A stretch of 64,000 nt of DNA from Maribacter sp. MJ134 (GTDB taxonomy: Bacteria; Bacteroidota; Bacteroidia; Flavobacteriales; Flavobacteriaceae). Below the pieces are notes generated by a model. The model was not told where the DNA came from. It was given only the letters and a program-made list of their open reading frames with translations, and did no database searches. Both the position numbers and the translations under genes were made by a program. This document shows, piece after piece, positions 45,500-54,823 of the stretch (its first letter is position 1; every line of letters begins with the position of its first letter). The stretch covers positions 868,001-932,000 of the forward strand of contig NZ_CP034570.1 in assembly GCF_003970695.1 (NCBI RefSeq). Reading direction: 5' to 3'.

Positions 45500-46470
45500 A
45501 TTTCCTTGGTGTCAAAAGATTCAATAATCTGTAAAGCTACTTTTAAGGCCTGTGTTCCTTGTTCAAGGCTTACCACGGGAGTTGTGTTATTGTTAATAGC
45601 ATCTGCAAAAGATTCCAGTTCGTCCAATATGGCGTTATTTGCCTCAATTTTAGGATTCTCAAAATAAATCTGCTTTTTTAAACCCTCGGCATTCTGCAAC
45701 ACCATATCAAATTCTCCAGGTGCTTCCGGGGCGTCTTTCATTTTAACTACTTCTACCTTTTTTTCTAGAAAGTCCACTGAGATATAGGCATCTTTTTGAA
45801 AGAAACGTGATTTACGCATATTCTTCAAGGAAATTCTACTCGCCGTTAGGTTGGCAACACAACCGTTTTGAAACTCTAATCTGGCATTCGCAATATCGGG
45901 GGATTTACTGATGACGGATACACCGCTGGCGTTTATTTGTTTAACATCCGAGTTTACTACGCTTAAAATGGCATCTATATCGTGAATCATTAAATCTAGT
46001 ACAACCGGCACATCGGTTCCCCTAGGATTAAACTCCGCCAAACGATGCGTTTCAATAAACATAGGTTCGTGAATGGCATCCTTGACCGCGGTAAACGCCG
46101 GATTAAAACGCTCTACATGACCTACCTGACCTTTAATGTGATGTTCTTTTTCAAGCGCTAACAAATGCTCAGCTTCCTTGTAAGTGGTGGTAATCGGTTT
46201 CTCGATAAAGATATGTTTTCCTTTTTCTATCGCCTTTTTGGCGCAGTCATAATGCGAAAGTGTAGGGGTGACGATATCGATTACATCAACCGCGTCCATT
46301 AAATCGTTCATGTCCTTGAAATATGTATAACCAAATTCCTCGGCTACGGCCGTTCCGTTCATGACGTCCGCGTCGTAAAAACCTACCAATTCATATTCTT
46401 TAGACTCATTTAGCAAACGAAGGTGAATTTTACCTAAATGTCCCGCTCCTAAAACACCAACTTTCAGCAT
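45496..46470 (-). CDS. Gfo/Idh/MocA family oxidoreductase
   Basis: The 324-residue protein has an NAD(P)-binding Rossmann domain (VGVLGAGHLGKIH), the EKPITTT motif and the C-terminal alpha/beta domain with DLMIHDIDAIL, where the histidine and aspartate stand. It probably acts on a sugar or sugar-like substrate. It is the first gene of an eight-gene minus-strand run; a TAnnTTTG box lies 17-24 bases upstream. Confidence 0.88.
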   Translation of the reverse strand: MLKVGVLGAGHLGKIHLRLLNESKEYELVGFYDADVMNGTAVAEEFGYTYFKDMNDLMDAVDVIDIVTPTLSHYDCAKKAIEKGKHIFIEKPITTTYKEAEHLLALEKEHHIKGQVGHVERFNPAFTAVKDAIHEPMFIETHRLAEFNPRGTDVPVVLDLMIHDIDAILSVVNSDVKQINASGVSVISKSPDIANARLEFQNGCVANLTASRISLKNMRKSRFFQKDAYISVDFLEKKVEVVKMKDAPEAPGEFDMVLQNAEGLKKQIYFENPKIEANNAILDELESFADAINNNTTPVVSLEQGTQALKVALQIIESFDTKEI

Positions 46471-46486
46471 AGTTTTTCCTTTTTAT

Positions 46487-46494
46487 CAAAAATA
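46487..46494 (-). promoter_or_regulatory. Candidate -7 box for the Gfo/Idh operon
   Basis: On the minus strand this reads TATTTTTG, an exact TAnnTTTG match, 17 bases from the start codon. No clear -33 motif is seen. Confidence 0.45.
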
Positions 46495-46590
46495 AGCATA
46501 CTTTGATAAGATGTCTTTAATAGTCTTTTCAAATTTGCGGATAGCTTGCAAATTTTTTAAAACTTCTTCTTTAAGAAAAAGGAACTTTCC

Positions 46591-46598
46591 TAACTTTG
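46591..46598 (+). promoter_or_regulatory. Candidate -7 box of the pcm promoter
   Basis: TAACTTTG matches TAnnTTTG, with CTTTA 18 bases further upstream as a weak -33 element. It is 20 bases before the likely TTG start. Confidence 0.5.
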
Positions 46599-46617
46599 GT
46601 TTCCAAACCAACTACCA

Positions 46618-47259
46618 TTGAAAGATACCTTAAAACATAGGGGAATGCGAAATCAGCTCGCGGAAGTGTTGATATCCAAAGGAATAGCCGATAAGGTTGT
46701 TCTACATGCCATACGAGATATACCAAGACATCTGTTCATGGATAGCAGTTTTGAAGGACATGCTTACCAAGACAAAGCTTTTCCCATAGCAGCTAACCAA
46801 ACCATTTCCCAGCCATACACGGTTGCTTTTCAAACTGAACTCTTGGAGTTGAAACCCAATGAGACCGTTTTGGAAATAGGGACAGGGAGTGGTTACCAGA
46901 CCGCAGTCCTTTTAAAGTGTAAAGCTAAGGTCTATACCATTGAACGGCAATTAGAACTGTTCAAAAAAACCAGTCTTTTCTTTAAGAAAATGGGCTATAG
47001 GCCCAAAAAATTTATTTTTGGTGATGGTTATAAGGGACTACCTGAAAATGCACCTTTTGATAAGATTATTGTAACTGCCGGGGCTCCAGAAGTGCCCAAA
47101 GCGCTGCTTTCACAATTGAAAGTAGGGGGCAGATTGGTAATACCGGTGGGTTTTGAGGAGCAAATAATGACGCTATACACACGTACGACTGCTAAGGAAT
47201 TTGAGAAGAGTACCTATGGTTCTTTCAAATTTGTGCCCTTACTAGAGGATAAGAATTAA
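46618..47259 (+). CDS. pcm: Protein-L-isoaspartate O-methyltransferase
   Basis: The enzyme methylates isoaspartyl residues for repair. The 213-residue protein shows the family block AIRDIPRHLFM, ISQPYTVAFQTELL, the SAM loop VLEIGTGSGYQTAVL and IIVTAGAPEVPKALLSQLKVGGRLVIP. The conserved N terminus begins at a TTG (MKDTLKHRGMRNQL), with no better ATG in frame. It is divergent from the Gfo/Idh operon and convergent with smpB, whose stop is two bases away. Confidence 0.93.
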   Translation: MKDTLKHRGMRNQLAEVLISKGIADKVVLHAIRDIPRHLFMDSSFEGHAYQDKAFPIAANQTISQPYTVAFQTELLELKPNETVLEIGTGSGYQTAVLLKCKAKVYTIERQLELFKKTSLFFKKMGYRPKKFIFGDGYKGLPENAPFDKIIVTAGAPEVPKALLSQLKVGGRLVIPVGFEEQIMTLYTRTTAKEFEKSTYGSFKFVPLLEDKN

Positions 47260-47261
47260 AA

Positions 47262-47723
47262 TCAGTTGTTGAAGCTTTTCTTAATACGTGCTAAATCTCT
47301 CTTGTTATCACGATCCTTTATAGACTCCCTTTTGTCATAAAGCTTTTTACCTTTTGCTAGGGCTATCTGTATCTTGGCCAGACCGCGGTCGTTAAGGAAT
47401 AAATTTAATGGCACTATAGTAAGTCCCGAAGCTTTGACTTCTTTATGCAGTTTTTTTAATTCTCTTTTTTGAAGCAATAATTTTCGCTCAGCTTTTGGTT
47501 TGTGATTAAAATGCGATGCATGGGAATATTCATCAATTTGCATATTGATGACGAAAAGTTCACCACGCTCATTAAATTCACAAAAACTCTCGGAAATTGA
47601 AGCTTTTCCATATCTGATGGATTTAATTTCCGTACCGGCTAAGACAATACCTGCGGTATACTTATCTAGAAGCTCGTATTCAAAACGTGCTTTTTTATTC
47701 TTTATGTTGATGTTCTTCTGCAT
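47262..47723 (-). CDS. smpB: SsrA-binding protein SmpB
   Basis: SmpB binds tmRNA and brings it to stalled ribosomes. The 153-residue protein shows [40 protein letters not shown]-like [13 protein letters not shown], and the basic tail [21 protein letters not shown] chose the internal ATG giving [14 protein letters not shown], as the upstream extension is not family-like. A TAnnTTTG box lies only six bases upstream of this ATG. The tmRNA gene is not in this window. Confidence 0.95.
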   Translation of the reverse strand: MQKNINIKNKKARFEYELLDKYTAGIVLAGTEIKSIRYGKASISESFCEFNERGELFVINMQIDEYSHASHFNHKPKAERKLLLQKRELKKLHKEVKASGLTIVPLNLFLNDRGLAKIQIALAKGKKLYDKRESIKDRDNKRDLARIKKSFNN

Positions 47724-47729
47724 TGTGGA

Positions 47730-47737
47730 CAAAAATA
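47730..47737 (-). promoter_or_regulatory. Candidate -7 box of the smpB promoter
   Basis: On the minus strand this reads TATTTTTG, an exact match to TAnnTTTG. It ends six bases before the chosen ATG, so the transcript would be nearly leaderless. Confidence 0.4.
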
Positions 47738-47799
47738 GGAACAATTATATAATCGGCTTTGATTTTAAAAGGAATTAAAATGTTTCCTTTGTATACTGA

Positions 47800-47807
47800 T
47801 AAATTTG
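47800..47807 (+). promoter_or_regulatory. Candidate -7 box of the DUF6503 gene
   Basis: TAAATTTG matches TAnnTTTG, 28 bases before the ATG. TTTCC about 17-20 bases upstream is a weak -33 candidate. Confidence 0.45.
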
Positions 47808-47835
47808 ATGTTGTTCCTAACTAAAGTCTTTATTC

Positions 47836-48585
47836 ATGTATAGAATCCTTCTTCTCACGGGTATCGTATTATTTATTGGTTGTAAAGAAGCTAAAATTGA
47901 ACCTACCGCTCAAGAAATTGTCGACAGAAGTATTGAGATATGCGGAGGTGAAAACTATTTGTATAATACCATTTCATTTGATTTTAGGGGTAAGAAATAT
48001 CAATCCATTCCTCAAGGAAAACAAAAGATTCTTCAAAGAAAAATTTTGACGGATTCTACGGAAATTCTTGATGTCCGGTCTCCAAACGGATTTGAACGTT
48101 TCGTGAACGATTCTCTCGTAATACTTCCCGATACGCTGGCCACGGCCTATTCGAACGCTGTCAACTCCGTTCATTATTTTGCTTATTTACCTTACGGACT
48201 TAATGATAAGGCCGTGCAAAAAAGATTTCTTGGCATGGCTACAATTGGTGCCACAGAATATTATGAAATAGAAGTTACGTTCAATGAAAATGGGGGTGGA
48301 GACGATTTTGATGATATCTATATCTATTGGTTCAACACTAAAACATATAAGCCAGATTATTTAGCATATGAATTTCATTTTGATGGGGGAGGACAACGCT
48401 TCAGGGTTGCTTATAACGAAAGAATAGTTAAGGGAATACGCTTTGTAGACTATAAAAATCACAAAAGCCCAAACACAGCTACACCCATTTCCAGTATTGA
48501 TAGTCTTTACACTAATGAAGGCTTGGAGTTGCTCTCAGAAATTAAATTGGAAGATATAAAGGTTACTCAGGACAGTTACAATTAA
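47836..48585 (+). CDS. DUF6503 family lipoprotein
   Basis: The 249-residue protein has a lipoprotein signal (MYRILLLTGIVLFIGC, Cys16) and the DUF6503 pattern: AQEIVDRSIEICGGENYL, ISFDFRGKKYQ, NSVHYFAYLPYGLND, YYEIEVTFNENGGGDDFDD and YIYWFNTKTYKPDYLAYEFH. This resembles LolA/LolB-like or outer-membrane carrier folds, but no function is known. Members are sometimes mislabelled deoxyribose-phosphate aldolase. The last 23 bases overlap the convergent phosphatase gene. Confidence 0.8.
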   Translation: MYRILLLTGIVLFIGCKEAKIEPTAQEIVDRSIEICGGENYLYNTISFDFRGKKYQSIPQGKQKILQRKILTDSTEILDVRSPNGFERFVNDSLVILPDTLATAYSNAVNSVHYFAYLPYGLNDKAVQKRFLGMATIGATEYYEIEVTFNENGGGDDFDDIYIYWFNTKTYKPDYLAYEFHFDGGGQRFRVAYNERIVKGIRFVDYKNHKSPNTATPISSIDSLYTNEGLELLSEIKLEDIKVTQDSYN

Positions 48586-49105
48586 AATTAAGTTTGGAAT
48601 CCGTTGCAATATCATTCACTAATTGCACGATGTACAGATTACCGTTTTCACTATCGTCTATCTGACCATGTTTCTCCTCTCCAATGAGTTTGTTGACAAA
48701 ATCTGGCGTAGTATTACTATGACCTACTACAAGTACTTTTTTTCCTAGATTGTCCATTTTAAATTGCGCTATGTCAATTGTTCTAGGGTCATAGTACTGC
48801 ATATCAATATTCTTTTTAACCGACGTGGGAGCTGCCGTCATAGATGTCCTATTAAAGTCGGTCGTGTAAATCGCATCAAGATCAACTTCATCAAGTATTT
48901 CTGCCCAGTGCATAGCTCGGCCCAATCCTTTTTGGGTTAGTTCAGGATCTGCGTTTTCTGCGTCACTTCTGTCCTTTTCAGCATGTCTTATCAGATAGAA
49001 CGTACTTATCGTTACGGGTTCCTGTTCGTTGTTTGCTGGCTTATCTTCCTTGCAGGATAGAAAAAGTAGTACAAAGCTTATGGTTAATATCTGAATTGTT
49101 TTCAT
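48563..49105 (-). CDS. Histidine phosphatase family (SixA-like) lipoprotein
   Basis: The 180-residue protein has a lipoprotein signal ending in LLFLSC (Cys18) and a phosphoglycerate-mutase-like domain. The catalytic motif is FYLIRHAEKDRSD, followed by LTQKGLGRAMHWAEIL, IYTTDFNRTSMTA and VVGHSNTTPDFVN, which carry the other phosphate-pocket residues. An exported small member like this may act on extracellular phosphoesters. It converges on and overlaps the DUF6503 gene by 23 bases. Confidence 0.87.
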   Translation of the reverse strand: MKTIQILTISFVLLFLSCKEDKPANNEQEPVTISTFYLIRHAEKDRSDAENADPELTQKGLGRAMHWAEILDEVDLDAIYTTDFNRTSMTAAPTSVKKNIDMQYYDPRTIDIAQFKMDNLGKKVLVVGHSNTTPDFVNKLIGEEKHGQIDDSENGNLYIVQLVNDIATDSKLNFNCNCPE

Positions 49106-49190
49106 CGGTATATTTTGAAATGGTAATTATTAAAACTAAAATTACAGGAAAATAGTACTATAAATAGGCTATTTTTTGTTTTTTTTGCAT

Positions 49191-50861
49191 ATGAAAAATT
49201 TTTGTGGGGCACTTCTTATTCTGTTTGTAGTTCTTGGTATTCATGCCCAGGAGCCATCGTTACCTGGGGATTTTAGGCAACAGAATCTTACTGATTATAA
49301 TTCAAGCTTGTTAAATCCTGCGTATTCTTTAGACCGGAACAATCCATCTTCTATAGCATTTTGGTCTCGATGGCAATGGCAAACAATAGATGCGGACCCT
49401 ACCTCACTTTTTTTGAATTATACGACACGGATAAATCCTGCCTCCTCTGCGGCCGCAGGCTTTTTTCAACATAATACCGGTATATTTCTTAATACTGGTG
49501 CCGCTTTGAACTATGCCTACCAGATAGAACTTAGTCCTAAGATGACGCTTGGAGTAGGTCTAAATTTATTTGGATACCAGCAAGAACTCGCGGATCAACG
49601 TTTTATTCAACCAAATCCGTTTCAGAGAACGCCTACTAACGATTTTATTTTACAGCTGGCTCCGGGAATCAACCTAAGAGTGGATAAATTTAGCGTTGGT
49701 TTCGTTTCAGAGAACCTCTTCGATTATAATTTTACGACCAACGAAAGAAATACCAGCCCTGACGATAGAATGTTTTTTGGACTTGCCAGTTATGATATTC
49801 CCGTAGGTATTTTAAATGCCGATGGCAATTCCTTTTTACGTCCGGCGGTTTATTTTAAAACGATTCCGGGACTTGATACTCAAATAGGATTTAATTCCGT
49901 GCTGTCTACCAGTAAATTTTGGGCCCAAGGAGGTTATAATAGCTTCTATGGTGTATCAGGTGGTGCTGGTGGTCGTTTCTTTAAACGATTGTCAATCGGA
50001 GCGATTGTTGAGTTTGGTATCGGTTCTGAACTGGACGGTAAAGACCCGTCCTTTGAAATAGTTACTGCGTATAAATTAGGTAAAATAGAAACTGCCGCAG
50101 AGAAGAAGGAAGAAGAATTGATTGCCGCTGAAACTGAAAAAGAAAAGGAGCTTAAAGAAGAATTGTCCAAAGCGGAAGCATTGGCACAAAAAGAAAAACT
50201 TCAGGAGCAAAGACGTCTGGATAGGGAACAAAAGCGCCTTGACAAGGAAATAACAAGACAAATGAACGATTCTATTCAAGTTGCGAATAGAAATGCCGAA
50301 ACCTCTGCTAATGAATCTAGAAGAGAACTAAAAAGGAAAACGGATTCTATAAACGCTGCTAAAACCGCACAGGCCCTAGCTGAAAGGGAAGCCATTGCGC
50401 AACAGCGAAAAACGGATTCCATCCAAGCGGCTAAAAAAGCTGAAGAAACGGCCCTTGCGTTGGCCAGACAAAAACGTAAGGATTCTATAGCGCAAGCTCA
50501 ATTGGCCGCAGCTGAAGCAGCAGAGAAGAAAGCAGAACTAGAACGCTTAGCGCGTCAAAAGGAAGTGGTTACACCAGAAGCAGGTGAAAAATATGAAGAA
50601 GTGGTAACAGAGGGATTATTGGAACCTGGTTATTATTTGATAGCGAATGTCTTTGGTACCAAACGCTATTTCTACGCCTTTATGGCCGACTTAAAAAAGA
50701 AGGGCTTGGCACCCAAATCATTCTACAGAGAATTGAATAAATATAATTACGTCTACCTAAAAAGATACGATTCAATTAATGAAGCAAGAAAAGCTAGGGA
50801 TTCTAAATTTAATGGACAGTACTCCGAAAAGACTTGGATTTTTAGAGTGGTAGGGGAATAG
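49191..50861 (+). CDS. PorP/SprF-type outer-membrane protein with coiled coil and C-terminal SPOR-like domain
   Basis: The 556-residue protein is about twice the usual PorP/SprF length. Residues 1-19 are a signal peptide (MKNFCGALLILFVVLGIHAQ). The next 280 form the PorP/SprF beta-barrel region (NSSLLNPAYS, LGVGLNLFGYQQELADQRF). Residues about 305-465 are extremely rich in Glu, Lys, Ala and Gln (a long coiled coil with repeated KRKTDSI units). The last 80 (YLIANVFGTKRYFYAF, FYRELNKYNYVYLKRYDS) resemble a SPOR-like peptidoglycan-binding fold. The ATG at 49191 was chosen over an upstream TTG. Link between outer membrane and cell wall in type IX secretion or gliding is inference. Confidence 0.8.
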   Translation: MKNFCGALLILFVVLGIHAQEPSLPGDFRQQNLTDYNSSLLNPAYSLDRNNPSSIAFWSRWQWQTIDADPTSLFLNYTTRINPASSAAAGFFQHNTGIFLNTGAALNYAYQIELSPKMTLGVGLNLFGYQQELADQRFIQPNPFQRTPTNDFILQLAPGINLRVDKFSVGFVSENLFDYNFTTNERNTSPDDRMFFGLASYDIPVGILNADGNSFLRPAVYFKTIPGLDTQIGFNSVLSTSKFWAQGGYNSFYGVSGGAGGRFFKRLSIGAIVEFGIGSELDGKDPSFEIVTAYKLGKIETAAEKKEEELIAAETEKEKELKEELSKAEALAQKEKLQEQRRLDREQKRLDKEITRQMNDSIQVANRNAETSANESRRELKRKTDSINAAKTAQALAEREAIAQQRKTDSIQAAKKAEETALALARQKRKDSIAQAQLAAAEAAEKKAELERLARQKEVVTPEAGEKYEEVVTEGLLEPGYYLIANVFGTKRYFYAFMADLKKKGLAPKSFYRELNKYNYVYLKRYDSINEARKARDSKFNGQYSEKTWIFRVVGE

Positions 50862-50930
50862 TGCCGTATGGTTCAACGAGCTTATTCGCCACGAAGAAAT
50901 CAATAGGAATAACAAAAGATTTTGACGGGT

Positions 50931-51527
50931 TCAGTTCTTCAACTCTCGTTTAATCAAGACCTCGAGATAAGTCACCGTATTATGCAAATATTTTCGGTCT
51001 TTTGTGATGGTGGCCATTGCTATTGCTCCTTGCAACATGGTTATGAGTTGCTTTGCGAATTGCAGCGGAGTTACTGGAATCTTGAATTCACCTGCATTAA
51101 TGCCATTTTCCAGAACAAGAGCCAGTTTGCCCTCAATTTCCTTTAGGGTCTCCCTTGAAGCTGCGGCCAGTAAACTATTATTATGTTGGGCGTCCACACC
51201 TACATTGAGTATGGGGCATCCTCCCATATCTAAGGTGAAAATATCATATTTTTTATAAAAATCGGTCAGACTAAAGACCTTGTCCAAAGCGTTACCGGGA
51301 TGATTCAGTTGTTCATCGATAGCTGCCAACAGAATTTTACTGTTGTATTCGAAGGCAGAAAGGGCCAAGGCCTCCTTGTTCTCAAAATTTCCGTACAAGG
51401 CTCCTTTAGTGAGTCCCGTAGCTTCCGTTAAATCGCTCATGCTCGTGCCTACATAACCATGCTTATTAAAAACGGGTGCCACTGTTTTGATAATGTAGGC
51501 GGTAGTTCTTTCGGCTTTGGTAGACAT
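50931..51527 (-). CDS. TetR/AcrR family transcriptional regulator
   Basis: The 198-residue protein has an N-terminal helix-turn-helix (IIKTVAPVFNKHGYVGTSMSDLTEATGLTKGALYGNFENKEAL), the hallmark of TetR proteins, followed by a helical ligand-binding domain with a conserved SLTDFYKKYDIFTLDMGGCPILN segment seen in AcrR/YxaF-like repressors. The cysteine there could sense electrophiles. A palindrome upstream probably is its operator, which suggests autoregulation. No efflux pump gene is adjacent, so its targets lie elsewhere. Confidence 0.9.
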   Translation of the reverse strand: MSTKAERTTAYIIKTVAPVFNKHGYVGTSMSDLTEATGLTKGALYGNFENKEALALSAFEYNSKILLAAIDEQLNHPGNALDKVFSLTDFYKKYDIFTLDMGGCPILNVGVDAQHNNSLLAAASRETLKEIEGKLALVLENGINAGEFKIPVTPLQFAKQLITMLQGAIAMATITKDRKYLHNTVTYLEVLIKRELKN

Positions 51528-51558
51528 GTTTGGTCGTTTTCTACGAAGATAGAAAATC

Positions 51559-51574
51559 TATACTGTATGGTATA
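51559..51574. promoter_or_regulatory. Palindrome upstream of tetR, likely operator
   Basis: TATAC and GTATA at the two ends of a 16-base segment (TATACTGTATGGTATA) form an inverted repeat with a 6-base centre, 32 bases upstream of the tetR ATG. This spacing and form are typical of TetR operators. Confidence 0.5.
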
Positions 51575-51581
51575 TATTGTT

Positions 51582-51618
51582 TATAAAAAAAAACGTCCTT
51601 TCCAACTGGAAAGGACGT
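51582..51618 (-). terminator. Terminator of clpB
   Basis: ACGTCCTTTCC (51593-51603) and GGAAAGGACGT (51608-51618) form an 11-bp stem with a 4-base loop. On the minus strand a run of nine T follows (A run at 51585-51593). It lies 22 bases after the clpB stop. Confidence 0.9.
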
Positions 51619-51639
51619 TCGTTCTTAATATGTTCTCCC

Positions 51640-54240
51640 TTAAACGACAAGGTCATTCTGATTGCGAAACACCAAACTGTTATCAAAAGAGTCTAGAAGA
51701 ATGATACTATCTGATTTGATATCACCACTTAAAAGTCCTTTGGATAAATTGTTCAGTACCTCTTTTTGCAAGGTTCTCTTTACGGGTCTTGCCCCGTATT
51801 GCGGGTCGAACCCTTTTTTAGAGAGATAAGCAATGGCATCTTCCGTGGCATCCAAGGTAATTTGTTGTTTCTCCAGCATTTTTTTCAATGCCTCTAGTTG
51901 GAGCCTTACAATGTCCTTGATATTATCCTCGTTAAGAGGGGTGAACATAACCATATCATCTATTCTGTTCAAGAATTCAGGACGAATCAGTTTTTTAAGA
52001 AGACCAAGAACCTCTATTCTAGCCGCTTCAGTTGCACTAAAGATATCCTTAGAATTTTCAAACTTTTCTTGAATGATTTCACTACCCATATTGCTGGTCA
52101 TGATAATAATGGTATTTTTAAAATCCGCTACTCTTCCTTTATTATCCGTAAGTCTACCTTCGTCCAGTACCTGTAAAAGAATATTAAAGGTGTCCGGATG
52201 TGCTTTTTCTATTTCATCCAAGAGTACCACGGAATAAGGACGTCTTCTAACAGCTTCAGTCAATTGACCTCCTTCATCGTACCCCACGTAACCTGGAGGG
52301 GCTCCTACCAATCTACTCACGGAATGCCTTTCCTGATATTCGCTCATATCAATTCTGGTCATGGCACTCTCATCATCAAAGAGATATGATGCTAATGTCT
52401 TGGCTAATTCTGTCTTTCCTACCCCCGTTGTACCAAGGAACAAGAAAGAACCAATAGGTCTCTTGCTATCCTGCAAACCGGCCCTACTTCTCCTAATGGC
52501 ATCGGAGACCGCCTCAATGGCCTCATCCTGTCCAATGACCCGTTTGTGGAGTACATCCTCTAGGTTCAATAGTTTCTCACGTTCGCTTTGAAGCATTTTG
52601 GTAACCGGTATTCCGGTCCATTTTGCTACTACCTCGGCTATATCCTCGTTGGTAACCTCTTCTTTTATCAATGTGCCAGATTGCTGCTGTTCCTGTAACT
52701 CCTTATGGTACGTAGCAAGACTTTCCTCTGCTTGCTTTATTTTTCCATAACGTAATTCTGCAACTTTTCCGTAGTCTCCATTACGCTCTGCCCGTTCCGC
52801 TTCAACTTTCAGGTCCTCAATTTCTTTTTTGGTTTTCTGAATATGGTCCACTACCGACTTTTCACTGTCCCATTGTGCAAAAATTTCATTTCGCTCCTCC
52901 TTTATATTTGCCAGTTCTAGATTTAAAATTTGCAATTTTGGCTTATCATTCTCTCTTTTGATAGCCTCGATTTCAATTTCCAATTGCATAATTTTTCTGT
53001 CCAAGACATCGAGTTCCTCTGGCTTAGAATTGATTTCCATTCGCAATTTGGAAGCGGCCTCGTCCATGAGGTCTATCGCCTTGTCCGGCAGAAAACGGTT
53101 GGTAATATATCGTTGGGATAATTCCACTGCGGCGATGACTGCCTCATCCTTAATTCGCACTTTGTGGTGGGATTCATATTTTTCCTTAATCCCTCTAAGA
53201 ATGGAGATTGCACTTTCTGTATCCGGCTGGTCTACTACAATTTTCTGAAAACGCCTTTCTAGTGCCTTGTCCTTTTCAAAATACTTTTGATATTCATCCA
53301 AGGTAGTAGCACCAATAGCTCTTAATTCACCTCTTGCCAAGGCAGGCTTCAGAATATTGGCCGCATCCATAGCACCTTCACCACCGCCAGCACCCACAAG
53401 CGTATGTATCTCGTCGATAAACAATATGATTTCTCCCTCGGCATCGGTAACTTCTTTAATGACGGCTTTGAGACGTTCCTCAAATTCGCCTTTATATTTG
53501 GCTCCAGCGATTAGAGCACCCATATCTAGGGAGAAAAGTACTTTGTCTTTCAAATTCTCCGGAATATCCCCTTGAACGATTCGGTGCGCTAGACCTTCCG
53601 CTATAGCCGTTTTACCAACACCGGGTTCGCCAACTAACATTGGATTGTTTTTAGTTCTACGCGATAATATTTGAAGTACCCGTCTTATCTCTTCATCTCT
53701 GCCAATAACAGGATCTAGCTTTCCACTATCTGCAAGTGCATTCAAGTTTTTGGCATACTTGTTTAAAGAATTGTAGGTTTCTTCGGCACTTTGGGAAGTG
53801 ACGTTGGCTCCTTTTCGTAATTCTTTTATGGCCGCATCAATATTTTTCTCTGTTACTCCTTGATCCTTTAGGATTTGTGCGATTTTACTTTTTGATTTAA
53901 ACAGTGCTAAAAGCAGATGCTCGATGGACACGTACTCATCCTCCATTTTCTTGGCGATGATGGTAGCTTCGTTCAAGGTTTTACCTGCCTCTTTGGAAAG
54001 CATTATGTCCCCACCTTCTACCTTTGGAAAGCTGAGCATCTCCCTATCGAGAATTTGTTGGATTAAATGAAGGTTGAGTCCCAGTTTCTTAATGATAAAT
54101 GGAATAACATTTTCTTCCACTTGGGACATTGCCTTAAAAATATGTTCATTCTCAATTTGCTGATGCTGCATGGATTGCGCCAATAGTTGCGCTTGCTGTA
54201 TCGCTTCTTGCGATTTTATAGTGAAATTATTAAAGTTCAT
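51640..54240 (-). CDS. clpB: ATP-dependent disaggregase ClpB
   Basis: ClpB threads aggregated proteins with DnaK after heat stress. The 866-residue protein has the N-terminal repeat domain (1-145), NBD1 with Walker [18 protein letters not shown] and Walker [17 protein letters not shown], a middle coiled coil at about 400-525, and NBD2 with [28 protein letters not shown] and [10 protein letters not shown]. No P-loop ClpP-binding tripeptide is visible, fitting ClpB rather than ClpA. A strong terminator follows. The divergent upstream region of 161 bases could contain a minus-strand promoter. Confidence 0.97.
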   Translation of the reverse strand: MNFNNFTIKSQEAIQQAQLLAQSMQHQQIENEHIFKAMSQVEENVIPFIIKKLGLNLHLIQQILDREMLSFPKVEGGDIMLSKEAGKTLNEATIIAKKMEDEYVSIEHLLLALFKSKSKIAQILKDQGVTEKNIDAAIKELRKGANVTSQSAEETYNSLNKYAKNLNALADSGKLDPVIGRDEEIRRVLQILSRRTKNNPMLVGEPGVGKTAIAEGLAHRIVQGDIPENLKDKVLFSLDMGALIAGAKYKGEFEERLKAVIKEVTDAEGEIILFIDEIHTLVGAGGGEGAMDAANILKPALARGELRAIGATTLDEYQKYFEKDKALERRFQKIVVDQPDTESAISILRGIKEKYESHHKVRIKDEAVIAAVELSQRYITNRFLPDKAIDLMDEAASKLRMEINSKPEELDVLDRKIMQLEIEIEAIKRENDKPKLQILNLELANIKEERNEIFAQWDSEKSVVDHIQKTKKEIEDLKVEAERAERNGDYGKVAELRYGKIKQAEESLATYHKELQEQQQSGTLIKEEVTNEDIAEVVAKWTGIPVTKMLQSEREKLLNLEDVLHKRVIGQDEAIEAVSDAIRRSRAGLQDSKRPIGSFLFLGTTGVGKTELAKTLASYLFDDESAMTRIDMSEYQERHSVSRLVGAPPGYVGYDEGGQLTEAVRRRPYSVVLLDEIEKAHPDTFNILLQVLDEGRLTDNKGRVADFKNTIIIMTSNMGSEIIQEKFENSKDIFSATEAARIEVLGLLKKLIRPEFLNRIDDMVMFTPLNEDNIKDIVRLQLEALKKMLEKQQITLDATEDAIAYLSKKGFDPQYGARPVKRTLQKEVLNNLSKGLLSGDIKSDSIILLDSFDNSLVFRNQNDLVV

Positions 54241-54287
54241 TATATGTATTTTTAAATTGAATCTTATTTTTGATGTTGAAATGGCAA

Positions 54288-54317
54288 CAACTCTACCAAT
54301 TAAACATTAAAGACAAA
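54288..54317 (-). promoter_or_regulatory. Weak candidate promoter of clpB
   Basis: On the minus strand TTTG (54314-54317) is followed after 18 bases by TAGAGTTG (54288-54295), one mismatch from TAnnTTTG. The spacing is right for Bacteroidota sigma-A. Confidence 0.3.
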
Positions 54318-54401
54318 ATGTCATTATAATCGGTATTTAACAAGACATTTAGTCATTTTTGTAAGGTTGACTAAAGTTGCAGACCAAAAGGAAAAACAAT
54401 T

Positions 54402-54797
54402 ATGGGATTATTTGGAGGTATTTTTGGAAAGGGAGATGGCGAGGGTAAGAAAAGCAAGCCTGAAATACCGTGGATTGCTCTGACGAGTATTGAACAATTG
54501 GACGAAATAGTAGCCAAATCTTCCGGAAAGCCACAATTTATTTTTAAACATTCTACTACCTGTGGTATTAGTAGAATGGTACTGAATATGTTTACCTCTG
54601 GCTACTCCTTAGAATCGAATCAGGCAGATTTTTATTTTTTGGACCTACATGCGCACCGAGAGGTCTCTAACGGTGTAGCACAAAAATTTCAAGTGATGCA
54701 TCAATCACCGCAATTACTGGTTGTTAAGAATGGAGTAGTTGTAGCCCATAGTTCCCATGGTGCTATATCAGAAATTGCTTTGGAACAATATATATAA
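54402..54797 (+). CDS. ytxJ: Bacillithiol system redox protein YtxJ
   Basis: The 131-residue protein has a thioredoxin-like domain after a short glycine/lysine-rich leader. The pattern FIFKHSTTCGISRMVLNMF carries the single cysteine (CGIS) of the YtxJ family, followed by FYFLDLHAHREVSNGVAQKF and HQSPQLLVVKNGVVV. It probably reduces bacillithiol-protein mixed disulfides; Bacteroidota make this thiol. It is divergent from clpB and ends at a bidirectional terminator. Confidence 0.9.
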   Translation: MGLFGGIFGKGDGEGKKSKPEIPWIALTSIEQLDEIVAKSSGKPQFIFKHSTTCGISRMVLNMFTSGYSLESNQADFYFLDLHAHREVSNGVAQKFQVMHQSPQLLVVKNGVVVAHSSHGAISEIALEQYI

Positions 54798-54798
54798 A

Positions 54799-54823
54799 AA
54801 GGCTCCCGAGAGGGAGCCTTTTA
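54799..54823. terminator. Bidirectional terminator after ytxJ
   Basis: AAGGCTCCC (54799-54807) and GGGAGCCTT (54812-54820) form a 9-bp stem with a GAGA loop, flanked by A and T runs on both sides. It lies between the convergent ytxJ and lipoprotein genes. Confidence 0.85.

Noticed and set aside
47262-49105. Search for tmRNA near smpB
   Set aside because: No tRNA-like ends or tag-like reading frame were found in the neighbouring non-coding DNA.
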